From the NCBI GenBank assembly GCA_009760855.2, contig WPIO01000079.1, positions 60,001 through 102,500 on the forward strand: a stretch of 42,500 nucleotides of DNA, given 5' to 3'. The notes under the pieces were generated by a model that saw only the letters and a list, made by a program, of their open reading frames with translations, was not told the origin of the DNA and did no database searches. This document shows positions 1 through 23,575 of the stretch, in pieces. The stretch is from Cristatella mucedo. Its lineage: Eukaryota; Bryozoa; Phylactolaemata; Cristatellidae. Made by a program: the position numbers and the translations under genes. Numbering within the stretch: the first letter of the stretch is position 1; the number at the start of each line of letters is the position of its first letter.

Positions 1-720
1 AAGATTAGGAGCTGTCTCCCAAAGTTGCTTGTAAAAAATTTAACTAGCTCATTAGTTCTGTCTAAGCTTGATTATAGTAATTGCCTTTTGGCTGGGCTGC
101 CGAAGAAAGCTATTATGCCACTACAGCGGACTATGAATATGGCTGCAAGGCTAGTCTTCAAGTCCCCGTGGTTTGAGCACGTGTCTCCTTTGCTAAAAGA
201 GCTAGGACGGATGCCGGTTGAGCAACGGATACAGAGCAAAGTTCAAAGGCTGACCCACAAGGCCGGCCACGGCTTGGCTCCTGCGTACCTAGCTGAACTG
301 CTGCACCAGTTTCAGCCTCCTCGTGCCCTCAGGTCCTGTGTGGACAATCAATTAGCTGTTCTATTCCTCCGCTTGAAGACCGTTGGCGACAGAAACTTTA
401 GCTCTGCAGGTCCTAGACTGTGGAACTCGCTTCCACAATTCTTACGAAACGACAACTACTCTCCTACTGCCGACTACGGCTCATCCTTTTCAGCGGTCCT
501 GAGCTGCTACTTCCATGCTACTCACTACCTCAACTGCTCTCATGACTCTGCTATGATTCTCACTTTCTTTTTGTTGCGTGAGACGAAGTCTGTTGGCTAT
601 CGAATGCGTACCGAAAGCCGCTTAGGCTGTGAGTGCACTATACAAAATTCTCCTGCGTAACATCCACAAGGTCTTTATGACTTTGTGGAGTTACAGACGG
701 AGATACATTACATTACATGA
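1..720 (+). mobile_element. LINE A, 3' end (non-LTR retrotransposon, 5'-truncated by window edge)
   Basis: An open frame at 1-660 encodes the C-terminal part of a CR1/L2/Jockey-like reverse transcriptase ORF2, downstream of the catalytic core. Visible landmarks are SSLVLSKLDYSNCLLAGLP, AARLVFKS, then HGLAPAYLAELLHQFQP and GPRLWNSLPQFLRND, the usual order in this superfamily. The 3' UTR has a stem-loop (664-673 CCACAAGGTC pairs with 679-688 GACTTTGTGG) and ends at a short ATACATTACATTACAT repeat at 703-718. No endonuclease or RT core is present here, so the copy is not autonomous. Clade assignment is by motif impression only. Confidence 0.85.
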
Positions 721-1769
721 AGAATTGTGGTCGTTGGACGACCTCGCTCTAAATGCATACATACCGACAGCGTATGTGCTCGTTTTCTTGGCTGCGAACA
801 AATACGTTCGCATGCTGACTATACCTAGAGTGTAGCTGGGAAGGAAGACCCTCTTAATAATCGAACGAATTCACCGAATCTACCGAAGCTGATTTGCGCT
901 ATGGCTAAGGCTGCGAGTATTCCTTCGAAGCTGCAGCTGTAGCCACAGCTTCTGAGCCGCTCGAAGAGACACGATTCGCAACTAGAGCCGCCGGACCGGA
1001 TCGAGTGCGTCACGTGACCTCCCGCGAACCTCAGGGCTGGACTCTGCCCGAGGCGAGGCGTGCTCGCACTTCGCGCTCAGGTTGTGGGTCCGAGTTCAGC
1101 TTCTGACAATTTTTCCTCACCCCGCAAGTGGGCTTAAGGGCGCCGCGGCTGTAGCTGCGTACGTTTTCATACGCTGTGCGGTAAAAGCTACAGTACCGCA
1201 GTATACACGGAAGCTGTGAAAACAGTTGCATTTTAACTTAGTCAAGGCTAGACTCGCTGTAGCTCCGGGCCCCACGCATGCGCCACGCACGCTTGACGGC
1301 ATGACGCTTGACTAAAATGTTCCGCAGTCATTGCAGCTCGGGGCGCCTTAGCGCCACAATACTCTATTTAACTAATGCCGTGGCGTCACTCGGAGCAGAA
1401 GTTGTATAGTCAATTATAAATCAGCAGCAGTCGCTTGAGAGAGGCTGCAAGAACATAGAACAAGACAGATAGATGGAGCGAGCAATAAGGATTGCTTCTG
1501 CTTCTTTTGTCTGCAGATGCGCAACGACAGAGACAGACATGCCGGTAGACATGGAGATATACACACACAGACAGACATAACAAAAGACATAGAAAGGCAG
1601 AGAAGGAGGAGTAACACGTCAGACAGAAACTCAATAATCCAAAGTTGTATTTAAAGCCTATCAGTATCCACTTCAAGGTATGAGTTGAAAATAATCATTC
1701 TAAAGGGAAGGAAAAGTGTAGCGTGTATGGTAGAGATCGTTCTCATACAAGATCTCAGAGTGTGAAGGA
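721..1769. other. No gene recognised
   Basis: I see no exon, LINE or SINE similarity here. The short open frames lack recognisable motifs or convincing splice partners. The left part (about 840-1350) is GC-richer; the right part (about 1430-1620) is purine-rich with an ACAC/ACAG run around 1560-1580. Confidence 0.4.
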
Positions 1770-1945
1770 GCCGCGATGGCACACTAGGTAAGGCGGTTGC
1801 TTTCACGACCTCGGTGCCGAGGTCGTGGGTTCGATTCCTGTGGTGGGCGATCCTTTATTGCCACTGCAAGCGGTGGCGATAGCTGCAAAGGCTCTTCTGT
1901 CGCTATACAAAAAGAGGCTGTTTAATCAGCTAGGATCTATTTATC
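1770..1945 (+). mobile_element. tRNA-derived SINE
   Basis: A Pol III A-box-like TGGCACACTAGGTAAGG is followed by a hairpin (CCTCGGTGCCGAGG) and a B box GGGTTCGATTCC. A non-tRNA body follows (GGCTCTTCTGTCGCTATAC) and ends at GGCTGTTTAATCAGCTA. The same body recurs at 3508-3690, 17222-17402 and 28925-29092, which defines the family. This copy lacks the ATT tail. Confidence 0.85.
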
Positions 1946-2600
1946 TTTCGCTGCGGACAGTGTAATATGAAAGATGAACTAAAGGAAGAGAGAGGCGAAT
2001 ATGAATATGAAACTAACATGAACTATGGACTAATAGTATAAAATAATATGATATAATACGATATAATATATATAAATATAAAATAGTATGATAATATAAT
2101 AAATAATAAAACAATATTATGAAAGATGGACTATAGGAAGAGGGTCGCTACTGGTCGCTCACAGAACTTAGCAACAACCGTGCAATTCCCGTGCGAGTCC
2201 CACGAACGGACGGCTGCGCTCGAAGGCAGGATTTCAGCTGCTACTGCTGCGAGCTACACGTGAGTGAGAGGGAGACAGGGTAGCTGGCGCGTTGCCAGTT
2301 GCTATAGTGACTGTTATTTATTTATACACGTAGGCCCTGGTAGCGAAAATAACCAATCCCTTCGTAGCAGAGTCGCGGTAGTGACGACCAAATCGGTGTC
2401 GCGTCGCTGGCTCGTAGCTACACAGCCGGCAGTCCAAACTAGAGCGAGGTCGAGCTGCTAGCTCAGCCCGAGCTCAGGTCGAGGTCGAGCTCGCTCGCTC
2501 GCTGAGGCGCAGGTCGACAACTTGACCTTGACGTCGCGAAGCTCTGCAGCAAGCTCTGCGCGAGCTCAGCTCGGAATGCAGGTGAGGCCGTTCGGCGCCT
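1946..2600. other. AT-rich stretch and probable 3' UTR of the LRRC74-like gene
   Basis: The stretch at 2030-2115 is nearly pure A/T without a clean unit. About 285 bp beyond the minus-strand stop codon, the minus strand carries AATAAA (plus-strand TTTATT, 2317-2322), a possible poly(A) signal for the LRRC74-like transcript. Around 2440-2575 there is a GAGCTCG/CGAGGTCGAG-rich low-complexity run. No other coding exon was recognised. Confidence 0.35.
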
Positions 2601-2607
2601 CAGCTAA

Positions 2608-14619
<12,012 letters not shown>

Positions 14620-15409
14620 CTAAAATGCCACCGGAAGCGGGCGCCATGGCTGCTCGCTTTCGCGGCGAAGCGCAGCTTTAAAAAACTGCGACTTTGGAGC
14701 GCATCGCTCGGTAGCGCGGGAAAATTTCGCGAAGAGCGAAACCCTTGCGGAAGCGGAAGTAAGCGGCGCGCCACTGGGTGCAGCGGAAGTCCCCGGAAAT
14801 GTGACGTCCAATTGCATCCACTCAGCGAAACTCTAGCGAAAGAAGTGAGCTGAGCGACAGCAGGAGGCCAGTGGCGCATCGCAGCGTTCTATCACCTGTT
14901 TCCATCCGGGTCGCGATTACTCTCAGTACAAGATGCGCACGCACTCTGCCGCGTCGGGAGGCGCCATGTTGCAGGCGAGCTGCACGGATTGAAGCTCGTG
15001 CGGAGTGTAGCGTGGCGAGCGCTAATAACTTTTACCACACCGATGTGAAAGCCACCAGGTTTTCCCCCTGGTGAAGTTGTGTCACGTGTTGTGGCTGAGC
15101 GAAAGGACAAGCTCAAGGACAAGCTCAAGGTCAGCTTCCGCGAATCAAATGTGAGTCACATCTCCCCTTTCATCCTCATAAAAGTTGCCGAGTTCCTCTT
15201 TAGCATACGCACGCGCGCGTGTTCATGAGCTTCTTGTTCATGGTAACTTCTTTCTAGCGCTTCTGCGTGCTGCTGTTTATACCGTTAATCTTGGGTGCTC
15301 ACCAGCAGCCGAAAAAAGCTGTTGCGAAAGCCATTGATATGAAACTTAGGAGTCGAGCTCTCGACGAGTATTTTCTCCTGCACTCTGTCGGTGAACCGAA
15401 TCGTGGAGA

Positions 15410-15460
15410 TTGCTTTGGATGTTGTCTACAAGATGTTGTCTACAGGATGTTGTCTACAAT
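15410..15460. repeat. Short tandem triplication
   Basis: GATGTTGTCTACA(A/G) occurs three times. The flanking GAGATTGCTTTGGAT at 15405-15420 reappears at about 15469, so the block looks like a local duplication at the edge of LINE A. Confidence 0.65.
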
Positions 15461-15464
15461 AATG

Positions 15465-17910
15465 CTTAGAGATTGCTTTGGATTTACTAAGCATCTTCAA
15501 AATGTGCACCACGCTAAGCGCAGGCTTGAACGCAGGCTTTAAGAGTGGGGAATCAAACGACGATGAAGCCGAGTTGACGACTTTCTTCGTGTCAGCTCCC
15601 ACAGAAGCTTAGAAAGGCCAGGGCTGTTTTCACTAGAAAGCTAAAGCCCTCAATGTTGGATCCAAAACAGTTTTATAAAACGGTTAGAAATTTGCTTGCC
15701 AATTCTGACAGGTCTCACTCACTGGATGCTAACAGCTCGGCAGGCAAACTTTCAGTCTTCTTCCTTGGATAAATTTCACTCCTGTCCCTTCGTCCATTAA
15801 TTTCTCTCCGACCACAGCAGTTGTTAAGTCGCAGCCTGCGACCATATTTAGGAGATTTTCCGAGGTTTCTGTTTGCCACTGGCTACCAAGTCTGGCTACC
15901 AAGTCTGGCAAACAAGTCTGGTAAACAAGGCTCGTTTCCTCCGTGGTCGTCACTGGCAGACAAACGTAGCACAGTCATAGCAGAGATTTTAATGCAAAGA
16001 TCTGGATAGCAGAAATGTTCCAGAGTTTTTCGAACTGGCATTCCATACCGACCGATACCTAAAAAGCCGGCGTTGGATTAAGAGGTCTCAGTAGACTGTC
16101 GCCCAGAGTTTCTCTTCCTCCTTTTTTGTCAAAGATTCCTGAAAAAATTCTCGCGTAGCAGCATGCACTGAAAAGAATAAATTGTGAGAAAAACTTCAAT
16201 CGGGATTTACGCGGCACCACTACACTAAAGCTGCTCTCCTCCGGGTAACTAATGGCATCCTATGCAGCAACGATGGCGGGAATGTCTGCGCCCTAGCCCA
16301 GCCAGATCTATTGGCTGCCTTCGACACTATTGATCACGATATCCTACCTGAACGATTGAGAACAACGATCGTTCTGGCAGACGAGACATTGGCCTGGTTC
16401 AAATCGTACTTGTCCGATAACCCTCAATCCGCGTCTTGTGAGGGTCAGGTCTCATCCGCCACACACCAGTCACCTGCGGCGTCCCACAAGGGATAGTTCT
16501 TTGTCCTTTTCTGTTCTCCATTCATATTGAACCGCCGGAAAAGTGATCCGGGCCGATGGGATCGGCCGTCAGTTCTATGCTGACCTCACTCAGCGCATGG
16601 GTACTTTAGACCGTAGGAATCTACTGCAGCGACGGACAAACTGAATGCGTGCCCTGCCGACATTCGATCCTGGATGTCGGCAAATTTCCTTAACCTAATC
16701 AACATTAACCCAATCGACATTGAAACTGAACTGCTCCTTCCTCCCAGGACTGCGTGTCACCGTGACGCATGATCCCGCGACGCCCCGGTGACGGGTGCGG
16801 CTGGACGAGGAGACGTTGCTCTTCTAATTGAATCCGGCGATTGTTTTGTGGGATTTTATCGCGTGCTCAGAATTCAGGTGTCCTGTTCACTCTATCAACT
16901 GCCTGAATTTTGAAAGTTTCATTAAAAGACAACACTGCATCCACAGCTAGCTATTTCGTCAGATACCTGTCTAAAATTAGGTACTGTCAACGACGGTTGC
17001 CTGCAAAAATGTAACTTGCTTCCAGGTTCTGTCTAGGCAGAATGATTGCACTTCTATTTTGGCAGGTACGTTGAAAAGACCTCTTAAACCATGGCAGCTG
17101 GTGATAAATATGGCTGCAAGGCTAGTCATAAAATGCCAGAGGTTCAGCCACGCGTCTCCTTTGCTGAATGAGCTTAGGTGACTGCCGGTTGACCAACGGA
17201 TACAGAGCAAAGTTCTTAAGCTAAATAAATAAATGCTAGCTGATTTACCAGCCTCTTTTGAATAGTGACAGAAGAGCCTTTACGGCTGTCACCACCGCTT
17301 GCAGCGGCGATACAGGATCGCCCACTGTAGGATTCGAACCCACGACCTCGGGCTCGAGGTCGTGAAAGCAACCGCCTTACCTAGTGCGCCATCACGCCTC
17401 ACCAAGCTGACCCACAAGGCCCACTATGGCTCAAGGCTCCAGCATACGTAGCTGAACTGCCGCACGAATTTCAGCCTCCTCGTAACCTCCTCTCGCTGGA
17501 AAATAAACTAGCTGCTCCATTTACTTATCATTATTTTCATTCCTTTGCTTCAGCACCATTGACCGCAGAAGCTTTTGGTCTGCAGGTCCTTTGCAGACTT
17601 TGAAGCTCACTTTTACTTTTTTTTTAGCGAAACGACATCTACTCCCCTGCTGCTGCTGCTGCTGCTGCCGAGTGCTGGCGCATCCTTTCCACTGGTTTCC
17701 TGCCATGCTACTCGCTGCCTCAGCTGCTCTCCTAACTCTGCTATTCTCTCTCCCCCACTTTCTCTTTGCTCCGTGAGACGAACTCCCTTGGCGACCGAAT
17801 GCACGTACCGAAAGCCGCTTACGCTAAGACAAGCTCTAGACAAAACTTCCCTGCGTAACATCCGCATAGTCTTTTCGTGGCTTTGCGTGGTAGCAGACAG
17901 ACAGATGCAT
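15465..17910 (+). mobile_element. LINE A, long but heavily decayed copy
   Basis: Landmarks run in element order but in shifting frames. First is the inter-domain region (AKRRLERRL, 15510-15542), then a segment matching 31343 (GGTCGTCACTGGCAGAC). The RT core piece LLAAFDTIDHDILPERLRTT (16302-16361) and WFKSYLSD are followed by FYADLTQ in place of the catalytic YADD box. A C-terminal part and 3' UTR follow to about 17905. Many stops and frameshifts make it inactive. It is interrupted by a SINE at 17222-17402. If the 20.4-kb exon is real, it lies in the first LRRC74-like intron. Confidence 0.75.
17222..17402 (-). mobile_element. tRNA-derived SINE nested in LINE A
   Basis: A complete SINE in reverse orientation with an (AAAT)n-like tail on the left. 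LINE A reads ...AGAGCAAAGTTCTTAAGCT before it and AAGCTGACCCACAAGGCC after it, whereas uninterrupted copies read AAAGTTCAAAGGCTGACCCAC. AAGCT is repeated on both sides, a 5-bp target duplication. Confidence 0.88.
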
Positions 17911-19585
17911 TACATCAAGTGGGCGGAACGAAAGCCGCGAGAAGTGTGACGTCAGATTGACGCTCGACGTCCCGTCCTCTCGTAGAGCAACGAAAACGCA
18001 AACGAAGAGAAAACACTCTCGCTTTTCTTTCTTCCGTCGCTCGAAAACTGCTCTTCTGACTCGGACTCTGACCTCTGACCTTGCAATGCCCGATTATGCG
18101 GACTGAATTACGCCTCGTAAATAAACTTCAAAGACTTTCACCTTCACTTACTCCTCCGCTCAGAAGTCTTGGAACCTACCAACGACTGATATGATGTCAT
18201 TGCCTGCTTTGATGATATTCGAATAGGAGCTGGAAAATCTACTTCTTCCACGCAGCCTTTGGGCCGTCCGACTGAATGTCCTCTTGTGCGGCGCGCTGCT
18301 TTATGAACTGGGCACGCCGTGACTAAGGGCAACAGCGAATCGTGCTTTTGCACGGGGCCCCAGTGCGAACCTGTCGTTTCGCCTGTGTGCTTTGCTTACC
18401 TGTGCAAGACCAAGAAAGCATTACTAACCGGCGATCCTATTGAACAGCGACCGCGCGTCTTTTGGGTGCTTTATAATGATCGCCGTAGTAAGATAATTCC
18501 GTGCTTTGTTTGCTAGCCTGGACGCAGCAGGATGCATGGCTTGCTTTTCATAGAATATTGGATCGATTCCTTCTCTTTAAGATCGAATTCCTTCTCTTGA
18601 AGCGCGTTGGAAAGAGAATGATAGATTTAAGAGTTCTCCTAGGTTTTCGTAAAAAAGACTAAAAATATACTATTGTTTTTATTCCTTCAGAAACATCAAA
18701 TTTATTTCAAACAGCCAAGTAATCTTGTTTCGGAAGTTTCGTAGACGCAGTGTCCTTAATTCTCCCTGTGGATAGTGAAATTGTAATCAATATTGACCGC
18801 AAGGTTTGTAGGATTGCCAATACAGTGAGATGAAAAAAGAAGCGATCGTCGAATCGAGGAATTCGCGAAGCCGCGATTGTTGCAGCCACGATTGACACGA
18901 TTTCTCACTCACGCTGATGGTGCTACTTTTAGGTTTAGGAGGTTTCGCCCAATTTAATAAGCTGCAGAGCTACTTTTTGGATTGCAGCTTTTTGATAAAT
19001 TCAAAGTTGATATTTCAATAAAAACCCTAGCCTTCACTGAAGAGACGTTTTCTTTCAAGACAGGAGCCCTCTATTACCCTTTAAATCTGGAAATCTCTTT
19101 ACAGACACGCTCGGCAGCGGCATGCTGCGGTTTCGTCTCCAGTCTGGTCTGACCGCACGGCCAACTGGCCCTGCCTCTTTTTAACCAGCCTGGTCGGTAA
19201 TATAATCCAATGTATCTCCGTCCATTACTCTACAAAGACGCTGGAGGACTAAGCTCGTGTCGTGCTAGAGAGTTCTCAATAGCCTAACACTCACCAAAAC
19301 CCTAAGTGTCCTCGGGAAATCTTGGGGCTGCTTAACGAGCCCGTTTAGCCGCCCTACGATTGGTTGGTTGCCTCCGGCCAGGTCCAGGCTGGGAGCCCCC
19401 GTATTAATTCTGGCAAAGCCGCCGGATCTCTCTACTCCTCATCCTCCTCCCCCTCCCCGTGTGGTCCTGTTTGAACAGCAGCAGCTGTTTCTCACTTAAT
19501 GAGCCGCCAGGATCGCGAGACCCTGAGGCGCAGGAAGACTGATGACTCAGACGGTCCTCCCGGGTCTTAGCCCGCTAGGGTTTAG
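17911..19585. other. No gene recognised
   Basis: A 65-codon plus-strand frame at 18319-18516 is Cys-rich but has no known motif. AATAAA occurs at 18119. The left part is compositionally mixed. I cannot assign an exon with confidence. Confidence 0.35.
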
Positions 19586-19587
19586 AA

Positions 19588-19690
19588 GCCTGCCTTTCAC
19601 GACCAGTGGGGGAGGGGCAGGGGCGTGGGTTCGAAGCCTGCGGCAGGCAATCCTTCACTTCCGGCTGCGAGCCTCCGGGTCTCAGGCCGA
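19588..19690 (+). mobile_element. Possible SINE relic
   Basis: GCCTTTCACGACC..., then CGTGGGTTCGAAGCCTGCGG and GGCAATCCTTCAC follow the order of the main SINE (anticodon-arm region, B box, body start). The variable arm is replaced by a GGGGGAGGGG run. Confidence 0.5.
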
Positions 19691-20388
19691 GGGGTACGAA
19701 CTCTGTCCAGCAGGTCTGTCTGCAGCATGCAGCTCTAGCAGTTTTTAGCAGCCGCCTCTAAGCAGCCAGCCACGCCCCCTTTCCAGCACCTCTTTGCCAG
19801 GCTTTGCTTCTCCGTAGAGCTGCCCTGCTCTGCCCCGTGCGATCGCGGCAATGCTCTCAGTCCTGTCACCATACGGCTACCGGTCGAGAACCTTCGGTGC
19901 TCAGTTTCTATCTGTCCTTATGATGAAAGGGATGGGGTTCGAGCGATCCGTTTTTCGGCCGTCTTCACCGTGCTTAAAATTTGATGCGTTTTCATCGGAA
20001 ATCTGGCTGCACAGGAAGCATTCTTGTTACGTAAGGCGTACGCACTAATTCTTTACGCTCCCCACCCCCGCCCCGATGCAAGCAGAGAGATTGCCGCTGA
20101 AGCTCTTCGGCCGATGCATAAATGAAGCATCGAATTAGCCGACCTTGTCTTACTGCTAGTTTCGGTGCTAAGATACAGGCGGCGGCGGGGGAGGGGAGGG
20201 AGGGGGCGGCTCGCCGAAGAATTGCCCAACTCAGAGCTCAGCGATCGATGTCAGACGAGGCTTAGCAGCGCTCGCTCTAAACGCAGGGAGCAAGCTCATG
20301 CAGCAGCGGTAACGAAGCGTCCAGCGCTCGCCCTCGGCTCTAACTAAGCGCTAGCAGCAAACGAAGCCGGCGCATTGCAAAGACGCAC
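19691..20388. other. GC-rich stretch without assigned gene
   Basis: 20180-20215 is a GGCGG/GGGGAGGG run; the region is CpG-rich and could hold 5' intronic or promoter-proximal sequence of the candidate exon at 20389-20451. Confidence 0.3.
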
Positions 20389-20451
20389 CTGCGAATGCCC
20401 ATCGGCGGCGACGGCGCCCACGGCTGCTGAGCCCTGGTTAAGTACGTTCAT
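20389..20451 (-). CDS. Candidate first coding exon of the LRRC74-like gene
   Basis: An ATG at 20451-20449 opens a 21-codon segment (MNVLNQGSAAVGAVAADGHS, then Q) ending in phase 0 at a good donor, CAG|gtgcgt. The next exon (14619) begins in phase 0, so joining them keeps frame. The segment lies in a CpG-rich stretch (20.16-20.95 kb), as expected near a promoter. The implied 5.8-kb intron would hold the old LINE A copy. It could equally be the first exon of an unrelated gene or chance. Confidence 0.3.
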
Positions 20452-20995
20452 TACGACCGACGGGCCGACGCGCTGACGCTGCCAGCGCGCCTGCTCTGAG
20501 CTGTCTGCCGAGCAGCGAGCCCGCTCGAGCCTCCGAACTGCCACGCGGTGAGAGCGAGGCGATAGCGCCTCTCGTCGAAACCTTGCCGAGAAGTCACAGT
20601 CTCGACACGTCGCCGAGGGGGAGCCTCGCGCGTGCCCCACCGGTGGCACCGTGCACTGCGGCAGCCGCTACTGTTTCGCGAATTATAATCTCCGAAAGGT
20701 CGCAAACAAAGCGCCATTGTTTATTTGCCTATAAAGCCCACCAGCCAAGCGAACTTGAATGGTCTATAGCCCAAACCGGCGAATGCGCTCGACAATCGTA
20801 TGCTCAACAATCGTATGCCGAAGCTTCGGCCGCCACACAAGGCCAAGGCCGCCGCTACACAAGCAAGTTACGCAGGCTCCGCCGTAGTACAGTTTTCTCT
20901 TTCGCGTCTCGGCCCGCTACCGCCGCATATAGCTACGGGGATTAAGTGATTGCTGCAGCTGGTACGGCGTCTTTTGTCCATAGAGCCAGTTCGCT
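20452..20995. promoter_or_regulatory. CpG-rich region, possible promoter of the LRRC74-like gene
   Basis: A high density of CG dinucleotides continues upstream of the candidate first exon. I see no confident TATA box on the minus strand; a TATAAA-like TATAAAG occurs on the plus strand near 20732. Assignment is inference from composition and position. Confidence 0.25.
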
Positions 20996-20996
20996 T

Positions 20997-21351
20997 CCTG
21001 CTATGGGCACAGTGCCGATAGCAGGGTGCTAAAAATGATCGCCAGCGTATGCTTATATTTACGTTACATCAGCATATTTCCATGTATCTATTTTAGCATA
21101 GGGTTTAGAATTTTCGGTTCAGTGCTTAGAGGCTGTGAGCTTTCGGGTTTACGAGAGTCAAGCGCGTAGATTTTCTATTTGTTTTTACCTTTTAGGTGCT
21201 TAGATTTTAGGGCTTAAAGTGTAGTGCTGAAGTTATAGGGAGAAAATCTAAGCAGAAAAGATATCTCAAAATGTCTTGATTTATCATGAATATAAACAGA
21301 CGCTGGCGACCGTGTTTGGTAGACTGCTATGGGCACTGTGCCTATAGCAGG
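20997..21351. mobile_element. MITE-like element with palindromic ends
   Basis: 20997-21025 and 21324-21351 are two copies of an imperfect palindrome, CCTGCTAT.GGCAC.GTGCC.ATAGCAGG. Inside them, TCGCCAGCGT (21039-21048) and ACGCTGGCGA (21300-21309) are perfect inverted repeats. The roughly 250-bp interior is A/T-rich and non-coding. No clear target duplication is visible. Confidence 0.55.
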
Positions 21352-22377
21352 AATTGTGCTGGTTTTCTGAGCAAACGACGCCGTATTAGCTGCTATGCTG
21401 CAGTGTTTTATAACATAAAGTAGAAATTTTAACTTAAACTATGTCAAATACTGGCTGCTATTAAGTGAGTCATTAAATTAGGAGCAAATCCCACGGACCT
21501 GCTCTATGTTTACTTCTTGTCACGATGTATATTTTCACACTTGCCGATGTACAAACACAACCAAGGATTTCATTCTTGTGCATACCAAACGCTTCTGTAT
21601 TTGATCCCTTAGAGTTTTGCCGCACCTAAAACTCTCTCTCCCTCGAACGCTTGCAGCTTATATTTGCTGTCATTCTTAACGAGTGGGAGCAAACTTTCCC
21701 AAAACGAATGGTTATAAGACCATCTTAATTATTTGGGGCAAGCCTTGCGTCACTCAGAATTTGGAATGCTGTATTCACAGTTATGGCATGCATGCTGAAG
21801 AGAACATTCTATCATTAAATGAGTTAGGGCAAGGTGCTCATGGCCTGGCTACGTAGTGAGCCGCACATAGTCGTCAACCGCAAAAATGGCAACACGAGAA
21901 CATAGTAATGTATTTTATGAAACTAGCGGCTTAATGCAGACATTGCACTGATGAAGTGTAAACGTAGCAACTTGTCAGCTCCAATAACAAACGGGCATCT
22001 AGGCATCTGCAGAAATCCATCCACTGCGACTATTGCGGTGCCAGTTCTTTTATTTGTGGTGCTAGTTTGATTGCCGAGACTTTCTATAAGTTCTTGACAT
22101 AATTACGAACAAAACAGCTGCAACCTACTTTTAAGCTGCACTTTCAGTTGCACCAGGAAAGTGTTTGCAGGGAGGAGAGACTGAGCCCGCGAGCCCCGGC
22201 GGAGCAGCTTGGGCAAATGAAAATTGCAAGCACCCATGGATGGTTAAGAATGAATCAATCACATCGAAAATATCCTCAACGATTGAAGAGTGCAAAGTGA
22301 TAGAAACGGCGTCGGGCAGAGACTGAGTGCCGAGCTGGACGCCAGTCCAGCAGCAGCGGTTAGCTGAGCGAGGATAG
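21352..22377. other. No gene or repeat recognised
   Basis: Moderately AT-rich sequence without open frames over 60 codons and without LINE/SINE matches. Confidence 0.4.
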
Positions 22378-22574
<197 letters not shown>

Positions 22575-22739
22575 ATTAGAGAGGCTCAATGAATAGAGTA
22601 ACAGCACATGGTTAGAAAATGCATCGAATCGATGGATGCATTTTTGAGCAGTACACAGAAGGTAAGAGGTACGACAGCTGCACGAAACGCAATAGTGTCT
22701 ATGCACGAGTGAGCCAGTAGCATGAGCAGGTGTGCTTGC

Positions 22740-22850
22740 ACGAGCATGTATGTGTGCGTGCACGTGTGTGGTTTGGGTGGGTGTGAATGTGTGTGTGTGT
22801 GTGTGTGTGTGCTTGTGTGTGCACGCGTGTGTGCATACGTGCACGTGTAT
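22740..22850. repeat. GT-rich microsatellite
   Basis: The core GT run is at 22790-22812, with imperfect GTGCGTGCACGTG sequence on both sides. Confidence 0.85.
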
Positions 22851-22859
22851 GCATAAACA

Positions 22860-23540
22860 TAAGATGGAGGGCATGCAAGCACCCTCGGTGCACTATCCTC
22901 CGAGAGCCACAAAGCACGGTAAGTCGGCATGCATTCGCGAGGCCCCGAGAGCCACAGAGAAGCCACCAAAAGCTTGGTCACTGCCGAAGGCAAGGTCACT
23001 GCCACGCAAATGTCAGACAGACAGACTTCTCCGGTTCTTGCTGCGGTGCACTGCATACATACACTGCGTCCTCCGACATCACGATTTTCCGATGCACAAG
23101 TCTTGAAATCAGTTGGTGCAGACGAAAGCGATGCAACACAAAGTAATAAGGCAGTATCTGAGTATGAAGGCACCACAGTGCAGCAGCAGAAGACGAGTGG
23201 TAGTAGCTGCTTTGCTGCTGCTTCTCATTGAGTCCAGTAACAAATAGGTTGCCTCACTGGGAGCCGACACAGTCAAGAAGTAGTCACAGCGAGTGGTCGG
23301 TCGTTCGCTAGCCTTTGGTCGGTCATCTCATCCTCGTGCGTATCCACGTACTAGCTTCTCCTCCTCCTCTTCCTCCTCCCAACGTGAGCCGACGGTGGGT
23401 TAGAACGGGTTTATATGAACCCCCGAGTTCAGTGGTGAGTATGGATTAACCTTGGCCCACATCAATGCCTCGTTGAGGGAGATAGCCGATTTTCCATCTT
23501 CCAAAAAATAGACGGGTCCCTGCAATCGAGGCACGGGAAC
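22860..23540. other. No gene recognised
   Basis: Short tandem motifs only: AGAGCCACA and AAGG(C/T)CACTGCC repeats at 22905-23005, and TCCTCCTC at 23358-23378. Frames of about 100 codons here have no motif or splice support. Confidence 0.4.
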
Positions 23541-23541
23541 T

Positions 23542-23544
23542 GAC

Positions 23545-23575
<31 letters not shown>

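Noticed and set aside
15060-15168. Exon-like plus-strand segment ending FRESN|gtgagt
   Set aside because: A good donor and a KDKLKDKLK repeat, but no start, no acceptor and no downstream partner; in-frame stops lie just upstream.
18319-18516. 65-codon Cys-rich plus-strand frame
   Set aside because: No signal peptide, repeat spacing or splice partner; within chance for this composition.
20344-20945. Frames of 60-120 codons on both strands in the GC-rich stretch
   Set aside because: GC-rich DNA lacks stops by chance; only the short ATG segment with a donor (20389-20451) was kept, at low confidence.
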